Below, piece by piece: positions 59,044-64,000 of a stretch of 64,000 nt of DNA (the first letter of the stretch is position 1; each line of letters starts with the position of its first letter). The DNA is from Acidobacteriota bacterium. Its GTDB lineage: Bacteria > Acidobacteriota > Holophagae > Holophagales > Holophagaceae. The notes beneath the pieces were generated by a model. The model saw nothing but the letters and a program-made list of their open reading frames with translations. It did not search any database and had not been told where the DNA came from. Location of the stretch: contig JACPYP010000015.1 in the NCBI GenBank assembly GCA_016195985.1, positions 1 through 64,000 of the forward strand, given 5' to 3'. The translations under genes were made by a program, and so were the position numbers.

Positions 59044-59067
59044 AAGTTTACCAATCGAGTCAGGATT
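59044..59067. promoter_or_regulatory. Shared 24-bp motif in the bacilliredoxin / FMN-reductase divergent promoter (copy 2)
   Basis: AAGTTTACCAA-N4-GTCAGGATT, the same as at 30770-30793 in 20 fixed bases with equal spacing. It is 20 bp upstream of the bacilliredoxin ATG and 27 bp upstream of the reductase ATG. Confidence 0.55.
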
Positions 59068-59094
59068 GATCCAGATCACATTGAAGGAGGAATC

Positions 59095-59637
59095 ATGCGG
59101 CTGGTCTTGATGGGCGGAAGCCTCCGTCCCCAATCCTTGAACGGTAGGCTGCTCAGGCATTTGGCCCGGGAACTGGAAGGGCGCGGCCATGAGGTCGCGG
59201 CTTTCGGCGGAAGGGCCCTCCGTATGCCGCTGTACGAGGACGGGTTGGCGCCCGCGGAAGAAACCAGGGCCCTGAGCGAGGCCCTCCAGGGAGCCCAGGG
59301 CCTGGTGATCGTTTCGCCGGAGTACAACGCGGGCATTCCAGGCCACTTGAAGAACGCGGTCGACTGGTTGAGCACCCTGAAGCCCAGCCCCTGGCCGGGC
59401 CTGCCCGTGCTGCTTTGCGCCGCGAGCCCAGGGGCCTTCGGCGGCGCCCGCGGCCTCATGGCCTGGCGGGCCACCCTGGCGAACATGGGTGCCCTGGCGC
59501 TGCCGGAATCGCTCACGGTGCCCCATGCGGACCAGCAGCTGGACGAAGATGGCCGCCCGGTGGAGGCCCGCACCGCCGCCCTGGTGCCCAGGCTGCTGGA
59601 CGGCTTCCTGTCCCTGGCCGCGCGGTTGCGGCCCTAG
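59095..59637 (+). CDS. NAD(P)H-dependent FMN reductase
   Basis: A 180-residue flavodoxin-fold enzyme; ATG 59095 has AAGGAGG at ideal spacing. FMN-binding GSLRPQSLN (residues 7-15) and the PEYNAGIPGHLKNAVDW motif identify the NADPH-dependent FMN/quinone reductase family (SsuE, ArsH and ChrR relatives). Substrates may include quinones, chromate or azo compounds. It is divergent from bacilliredoxin, and the pairing fits redox stress. Confidence 0.94.
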   Translation: MRLVLMGGSLRPQSLNGRLLRHLARELEGRGHEVAAFGGRALRMPLYEDGLAPAEETRALSEALQGAQGLVIVSPEYNAGIPGHLKNAVDWLSTLKPSPWPGLPVLLCAASPGAFGGARGLMAWRATLANMGALALPESLTVPHADQQLDEDGRPVEARTAALVPRLLDGFLSLAARLRP

Positions 59638-59680
59638 CCGGCGGATTATGCGATCCTGAAATCCCCCTTTCGGAGCTGTC

Positions 59681-61456
59681 ATGAAGGATTTCTTCAAGAC
59701 TTTTTTCGCCGCGCTGCTGGCCCTCACGGTGGCGGGCGGGCTGGCCTTCGTGTTGTTCTTCGGGCTGCTGGCTGTGATCGGTTCCTCGGGGAAACCCACG
59801 GTGCCCGGCAAGGCCGTGCTGGTCTTCGATCTGGACACCAACCTCTCCGACGCTGAGCGCGAACCGGATCCCAGCGAGGTGGTCAACGAGGTCATGGGCA
59901 TCGGCGGCTCCCACGGCCAGCCGCTGCCCGCCATGATCGAAGCCCTGGACCGGGCCGCTTCGGATTCCCGCATCAGCGCCCTGTTCCTGACCGGCAGTCT
60001 GCAGGGCGGGGGCCCCGCCCAGCTGCGGGAACTGCGCGAGGCCATTCAGCGCTTCAAGGCCAAGAAGCCCGTGCTGGCCTACAACCTGGGCTGGAGCAAG
60101 CGGGACTTCTACCTGGCGGCGGGCGCCACCACGGTCTTCATCAATCCCTTCGGCGAGATGGAAGTGAACGGCCTGGCCAGCGAACCCATGTTCTTCGGCG
60201 AGGCTTTCAAGAAGTACGGCGTGGAGGTGCAGGTCACCCGAGTCGGCAAGTACAAAAGCGCCGTGGAGCCCTTCATCACGGATCACATGAGCGAACCCAA
60301 CCGCGAGCAGGTCCAGAAGCTGCTGGAGGACATCTGGAGCGAGTGGAAGGAGACGGTGGCCAAGGACCGGAGGAAGGCCCCGGCCGATCTCCAGGCCCTC
60401 GCCGACGAGAATGGCATCATCGAGGCGGAGGAGGCCCGCAGGCTGGGCCTGGTGGACCGCGTCGCGCCCTACGACGAAGTGCTCAATGAGTTGAAGAAGG
60501 TCGCGGGCAAGGAGGCGAAGGACAAGGATTTCCCCCAGATCGCCCTCGCCACCTACGCCGGCATTCCCGGTGAGGCCCGGTCCGGGAAGACCCGCCTCGC
60601 GGTGCTGGTGGCGGAAGGCGAGATCGTGGACGGCGAAGGCAAGGCCAGCCAGGTGGGGGGCGAGAAACTGAGCCGCGAGCTGCGGCGCCTCCGCATGGAC
60701 GAGCGGGTCAAGGCCGTGGTGCTGCGCGTGAACAGCCCCGGTGGCAGCGCCTCCGCGTCCGAGCTGATCCAGCGCGAAGTGGTGCTCACCAAGAAGGTGA
60801 AGCCCGTGGTGATTTCCATGGGCCATCTGGCGGCGTCCGGCGGCTACTGGATCAGCACCTACGGCGACCGCATCTTCGCGGAACCCACCACCATCACGGG
60901 GTCCATCGGCGTTTTCGGGATGTTCGCCAACGTGAAGAAGCTGGCCAATGAGCACGGCATCACCTGGGACAGCGTCCAGACGGCCAAGCTGGCCAATCCC
61001 GCCACCCTCACGCGGCCCAAGAGCGAACTGGAACTGAGCCGCCTCCAGGGCCTGGTGGACCGCATCTACGATCAGTTCATTGCCAAGGTGGCCGACAGCC
61101 GCAAGCTGAAGAAGGAAGCCGTGCAGGAGATCGCCCAGGGCCGCGTGTGGTCCGGCCAGGAGGCTCTGAAGCTGGGCCTGGTGGACGAACTGGGCGGGCT
61201 GGACGCGGCCCTGAAGCACGCCGCCAAAATGGCCAAGGCCGAGAACGATTTCTACGTGGCCGGCCCCGAGCGGGAGCCCGACGCCCTGCGGGAATTCCTC
61301 AAGGGACTGAGCCAAGGCAAGAGCCGGAAGCTGGCCAAGCAGGGCCCCGTGGAGGCGCTGGCGGGATCCTTCAAGGCGCAGCTGGAACGCCTGTCTTCCC
61401 TGAACGATCCCCAGGGCGTCTATGCCCGCATCCCCTTCGAGATCGACCTCAAGTGA
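59681..61456 (+). CDS. sppA: Signal peptide peptidase SppA, double-length type
   Basis: A 591-residue membrane-bound serine protease with two ClpP-like halves. The N-terminal helix (LLALTVAGGLAFVLFFGLLA) anchors it. The catalytic Lys192 in GKYKSAVEPF (N-half) and the nucleophile Ser386 in AASGGYWIST (C-half) match the E. coli 67-kDa SppA dyad. The GSIGVFGMFANV oligomerisation strand follows. It digests released signal peptides in the periplasmic face of the membrane. A GC hairpin follows the stop. Confidence 0.95.
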   Translation: MKDFFKTFFAALLALTVAGGLAFVLFFGLLAVIGSSGKPTVPGKAVLVFDLDTNLSDAEREPDPSEVVNEVMGIGGSHGQPLPAMIEALDRAASDSRISALFLTGSLQGGGPAQLRELREAIQRFKAKKPVLAYNLGWSKRDFYLAAGATTVFINPFGEMEVNGLASEPMFFGEAFKKYGVEVQVTRVGKYKSAVEPFITDHMSEPNREQVQKLLEDIWSEWKETVAKDRRKAPADLQALADENGIIEAEEARRLGLVDRVAPYDEVLNELKKVAGKEAKDKDFPQIALATYAGIPGEARSGKTRLAVLVAEGEIVDGEGKASQVGGEKLSRELRRLRMDERVKAVVLRVNSPGGSASASELIQREVVLTKKVKPVVISMGHLAASGGYWISTYGDRIFAEPTTITGSIGVFGMFANVKKLANEHGITWDSVQTAKLANPATLTRPKSELELSRLQGLVDRIYDQFIAKVADSRKLKKEAVQEIAQGRVWSGQEALKLGLVDELGGLDAALKHAAKMAKAENDFYVAGPEREPDALREFLKGLSQGKSRKLAKQGPVEALAGSFKAQLERLSSLNDPQGVYARIPFEIDLK

Positions 61457-61459
61457 CCC

Positions 61460-61479
61460 GGCGCCGAGCGATCGGCGCC
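61460..61479 (+). terminator. Probable terminator after sppA
   Basis: GGCGCCGA (61460-61467) and TCGGCGCC (61472-61479) form an 8-bp perfect stem with a 4-nt loop followed by CTTTCCC. It lies just after the sppA stop. Confidence 0.5.
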
Positions 61480-61497
61480 CTTTCCCCGGGAGTTCCC

Positions 61498-61812
61498 ATG
61501 CTTGGATCCAGGCCCATGTCGGAGTGGATCCAAGCCTACGCCCTCAGCCACCAGCACCCGGTCAACCAGGCCTGCCATGCGGTGGGCATTCCCCTGGTGG
61601 CCCTGTCGATCCTGACGCTGGCGGCCTCGCCCTGGGTTCATGGCCTGTGGAAGGGCGGGCTGCTTCTGTTCGGGGTGGGCTGGGTCTTTCAGTTCCTGGG
61701 GCATGCGATGGAAGGCAAGCCTCCAGAATTCTTCAAGGACTGGCGGTTTCTCCTGGTGGGGCTCCGTTGGTGGTTCGTGAAGGTATCGGGCCGCAATCTT
61801 CCCATTCATTGA
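61498..61812 (+). CDS. Mpo1-like (DUF962) membrane protein
   Basis: A 104-residue protein; ATG 61498 has GGGAG five bases upstream (an alternative ATG is at 61516). Conserved family segments are HQHPVNQACHAVGIPL and FQFLGHAMEGKPPEFFKD, around two hydrophobic helices (VALSILTLAASPWVH and GGLLLFGVGWVFQFL). Yeast Mpo1 is a dioxygenase for 2-hydroxy fatty acids; the bacterial role is inferred only from homology. Confidence 0.88.
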   Translation: MLGSRPMSEWIQAYALSHQHPVNQACHAVGIPLVALSILTLAASPWVHGLWKGGLLLFGVGWVFQFLGHAMEGKPPEFFKDWRFLLVGLRWWFVKVSGRNLPIH

Positions 61813-61878
61813 CAGATCGCCAAACACGCGCAGGCTTGCCCGGGTGGCCGCCCAGGCCCCGGGCTATGCTGGGAATCT

Positions 61879-62493
61879 ATGGATTCCTCCTCATTCATCT
61901 CGGCCATCGTCCTGCTGGTGCTGGTGACGGATCCCCTGGGCAACATTCCGCTCTTCGTGGGGCTGTTGCGCCAGGTGGATCCGGCCCGGCGGCAGCGCAT
62001 CATCGTGCGCGAGGTGCTCTTCGCCTTCGCAATCCTGGTCTTCTTCGCCCTCTTCGGCCAGCGGGTGCTCAAGCTCATGCACCTGACGGACACCTCGCTG
62101 GGCATCGCCGGCGGCGTCATCCTCTTCCTCATCGCCCTGAAGATGGTCTTTCCACATCCTGAGGGCCGGCCGGGACACCCCATCCATGGCGAGCCCTTCC
62201 TGGTGCCGCTGGCCATCCCCTTCATCGCGGGGCCTTCGGCCATCGCCACCGTGTTGTTGCTGGTGAGCCGGGAACCCCATCGCCTTTGGGAGTGGCTGGG
62301 AGCGCTTTCGGTGGCCATGGCGGTGTCCGCCGTGGTGCTTGGCTTCGCCGAAAAAATCTCCGACTTCCTGGGCGAGCAGGTGACCATGGCCTTCGAGCGG
62401 CTCATGGGGCTGGTGTTGACCGCCATCGCCATCGAGATGCTGCTGGCGGGCATCCAGAAGTTCGTGCAGCAGATCCACGTGGCGGCCATTTGA
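61879..62493 (+). CDS. MarC-family integral membrane protein
   Basis: A 204-residue protein with six membrane segments. The opening ISAIVLLVLVTDPLGNIPLF and PLAIPFIAGPSAIATVLLL are the MarC repeat motifs (D-P-x-G-N and P-x-x-x-G-P). Family members were once linked to multiple-antibiotic resistance, but the effect is not confirmed. It stands between the Mpo1-like gene and a lipoprotein gene. Confidence 0.92.
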   Translation: MDSSSFISAIVLLVLVTDPLGNIPLFVGLLRQVDPARRQRIIVREVLFAFAILVFFALFGQRVLKLMHLTDTSLGIAGGVILFLIALKMVFPHPEGRPGHPIHGEPFLVPLAIPFIAGPSAIATVLLLVSREPHRLWEWLGALSVAMAVSAVVLGFAEKISDFLGEQVTMAFERLMGLVLTAIAIEMLLAGIQKFVQQIHVAAI

Positions 62494-62552
62494 ACCGATA
62501 GTGTCTCAAGGATCGTTCGGGCTTTGTCGATGGGTGGGTAAGGAGAGGGTGG

Positions 62553-63122
62553 ATGCGCCTCGGAACTTGCTTTGCCATAAGTCTGACGGGACTGATCATG
62601 CTGCTCATGGCCTGCGGGCGGGCCGAAGCCCGCCGGGCCCGCCAGGTGGATGCCCTGGTCAAGGCCATGTCGACGGAGTTGTACGCGGCCTCGGAGGAAG
62701 CCGCCGGCGCCTTCAGCCGCAGGCCCGATTTTGAAGCGCTGCGCAAATCCTTCGGGGATGATCGCTTCGACACCGGGATTCCGCTGGGGCCTGCCTTCCA
62801 GACCACCCTTGCGACCATGATCAGGGATCTGGAGGCCCAGTTGCGGAAAGAACCCAGGGATGCGGAATTCCCGAAAAAGGCGGTCCGCAAGGTTCGGCAG
62901 ATCCATCAGTGGTGGGGCTTTGTCCGGCAGCAGCTGCAGGGCCGGAGGGATCAGCTGGTGAACGGGCGCCAGGAGGGTGAGGCCCAGCGCCTGCTGGGGG
63001 GCCGCCCGCGCAATATGGACGTGGCGGAAGTCCTGAGCGAAACCATCCAGGTGATGAATGGCTTCGAAGCCATCACCCAGCGCTGCATCCGCGGCATCGA
63101 AGAGATCATCACCCAGCCCTGA
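62553..63122 (+). CDS. Lipoprotein of unknown function
   Basis: A 189-residue protein; ATG 62553 after GGAGAGG. The lipobox LIMLLMAC puts the lipid at about Cys21. The remainder is almost all helical and basic (QVDALVKAMSTELYAASEEA, TLATMIRDLEAQLRKEPRD, KVRQIHQWWGFVRQQLQGR, EVLSETIQVMNGFEAITQRC), suggesting a helical-bundle surface protein. No family is recognised. It converges with the minus-strand thioesterase gene. Confidence 0.8.
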   Translation: MRLGTCFAISLTGLIMLLMACGRAEARRARQVDALVKAMSTELYAASEEAAGAFSRRPDFEALRKSFGDDRFDTGIPLGPAFQTTLATMIRDLEAQLRKEPRDAEFPKKAVRKVRQIHQWWGFVRQQLQGRRDQLVNGRQEGEAQRLLGGRPRNMDVAEVLSETIQVMNGFEAITQRCIRGIEEIITQP

Positions 63123-63130
63123 GCCAGGCG

Positions 63131-63616
63131 TCAGGCGCGCCGCTTGAGGCTGAGTTCCAGCACGAATTCCGCGACAGGCTCGAAGCTTCCATCGGCCGCC
63201 CTGACGGCCGCCTGCACCCGCACGGGCCCGGTGACGCGGTCTTCCGAGGCCAGGGCGCGCTGGACTTGCTCGCGGATGGCGGCGCCCTCTTCGCACGTGA
63301 AGTACACATCGCTTTCGGGGCGTTTCAGGAAGGCGGCCTGAAACGCCTTGAAGACCAGCGACACCTCCTGCTTCGACCGCTTGATCAGCTCCATGGCCAG
63401 CAGGCCCCCGGCGCAATCGGCCCCGATGGCCAGGGCGCCGAAGTACATGGAACCCAGGTGATTCCGGGTCCAGCGCCGCAGGGGCACGCGCACCACGCAG
63501 CGGGTTTCGCTGAGCTCGATGACGCTGGGCCGGACGGAGGCCAGCATGGGGATTTTCAACCAGCCGAACAGGCGCATGCCGAAGGTCTGTTTCAGGCGTT
63601 CCAGGGAGGGAGTCAT
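63131..63616 (-). CDS. DUF4442 / PaaI-like hotdog thioesterase
   Basis: A 161-residue protein; ATG 63616 (MTPSLERLKQTFG) fits a conserved start; the longer frame overlaps rimM. The core NHLGSMYFGALAIGADCAGG is the hotdog helix, with RCVVRVPLRRW before it and EVSLVFKAFQAAFLKRPESD after. Possible acyl-CoA thioesterase; substrate unknown. A paralogue-like gene is at 51551-52015. It begins 11 bp after the rimM stop, so the two are probably co-transcribed. Confidence 0.85.
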   Translation of the reverse strand: MTPSLERLKQTFGMRLFGWLKIPMLASVRPSVIELSETRCVVRVPLRRWTRNHLGSMYFGALAIGADCAGGLLAMELIKRSKQEVSLVFKAFQAAFLKRPESDVYFTCEEGAAIREQVQRALASEDRVTGPVRVQAAVRAADGSFEPVAEFVLELSLKRRA

Positions 63617-63627
63617 GCCGCTGATTC

Positions 63628-64000
63628 TCAGCGATCGGCCTGGTTCAGGTCCAGCAGTCCTTCGGGGGGATCGAGGTCCATGCGGCGGTTGGGCAGGTCG
63701 AGGGTCCACCAGGCCTTGATGTAGGGGATGTCGCGCTGCCCCGTGCGGCCCGGGCGGAGGTCGCGCATGATCACCATGTCGTAGCCCGCGGGCCCTGGAT
63801 CGAGGCGCAGGACTTCGCCCACCTTCCGGCCGGCGACGAAGACCTCACAGCCGATCCATTGGTGCCGGAAGGATTCGCCTTCCTCCAGGGTCGCGGCGGA
63901 TTCGGGCATCCAGAGCGCCCAGCCTTTCAGGGGCTCTGCGGCGGTGCGGTCGGGAATGCCCTCGAAGGCCACGCAGGGCCGGTCCTGATGCCATCGGAAG
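63628..64000 (-). CDS. rimM: Ribosome maturation factor RimM (3' part)
   Basis: The frame is open to the window edge. The visible ~124 residues contain the end of the N-terminal domain (FRWHQDRPCVAFEGIPDRTA then AEPLKGWALWMPES) and the C-terminal PRC-barrel: WIGCEVFVAGRKVGEVLRLD, YDMVIMRD and DIPYIKAWWTLDLPNRRMDL. It ends in PPEGLLDLNQADR. RimM binds the S13/S19 region during 30S assembly. The usual downstream trmD is not present here; a DUF4442 gene follows instead. Confidence 0.93.
   Translation of the reverse strand, partial: FRWHQDRPCVAFEGIPDRTAAEPLKGWALWMPESAATLEEGESFRHQWIGCEVFVAGRKVGEVLRLDPGPAGYDMVIMRDLRPGRTGQRDIPYIKAWWTLDLPNRRMDLDPPEGLLDLNQADR

Overview
The window is GC-rich (by eye about two thirds G+C), densely coded DNA from a Gram-negative bacterium. 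LpxB, a TonB/ExbD pair, outer-membrane barrels ending in Phe, and lipobox and Tat-signal proteins show a diderm. The gene mix (many secreted metallopeptidases, an OPT transporter, DUF1800/DUF1501 proteins, PilZ and GGDEF-EAL regulators, a class II GlpX) would fit an Acidobacteriota relative such as the Holophagae/Geothrix group. That assignment is an inference from gene content; no 16S or database comparison was possible. There is no prophage, integrase, CRISPR array or intact insertion sequence.

Region 1 (1-2060) is gene debris: the tail of an outer-membrane protein, a decapitated Tat-signal gene, the C-terminal half of a hybrid histidine kinase, two short coding fragments and two small hypothetical genes, in DNA visibly poorer in GC. 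It ends at the 3' side of an initiator tRNA gene. Region 2 (2200-14350) is housekeeping plus regulation: a secreted M1 peptidase, pyrF with a PnuC-type transporter, a B12-binding radical SAM protein, a PilZ protein, purL and a Tat-exported amidase. Region 3 (14390-22350) carries an AraC regulator, purS-purQ, an alkyltransferase-like DNA repair protein, lpxB, an Ig-repeat/SPOR protein and exbD-tonB. Region 4 (22390-32330) holds a REC-PAS-GGDEF-EAL protein, a sugar dehydrogenase lipoprotein, a metallo-beta-lactamase-fold hydrolase, a fused alpha/beta E1 dehydrogenase, a GAF/degenerate-GGDEF protein, an Nfu Fe-S carrier, a Dph6-like ligase and an inositol phosphatase.

Region 5 (32400-39370) is an export-linked unit: a structured leader, a cytochrome-like lipoprotein, a DUF1800 protein, an IPT-repeat/DUF1501 protein with a Tat signal, and tatA. 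Facing it is a sigma / anti-sigma / secretin-short-domain operon. Region 6 (39460-51520) is a peptide and nitrogen cluster: glutamine synthetase, an OPT oligopeptide transporter, an LTA4H-type M1 aminopeptidase, a C69 dipeptidase, a small barrel and two tandem M13 endopeptidases. Together these could degrade and import peptides. Region 7 (51550-64000) has thioesterases, glpX, cutA, a coiled-coil lipoprotein, a tRNA-Pro gene, a DciA-like protein, a CoA-transferase, bacilliredoxin, an FMN reductase, sppA, an Mpo1-like protein, marC and the 3' part of rimM.

The most unusual non-coding features are four. (i) A 3.6-copy array of 137-bp units downstream of tRNA-Pro has class II tRNA-like sequence in each unit, and a near-perfect inverted copy of the tRNA-Pro 3' end lies beside it. 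(ii) A 24-bp motif is shared by two divergent promoters of redox/Fe-S genes. (iii) A nested stem-loop leader precedes the DUF1800/DUF1501 unit. (iv) Two intergenic inverted repeats have related CACCAC-type arms.
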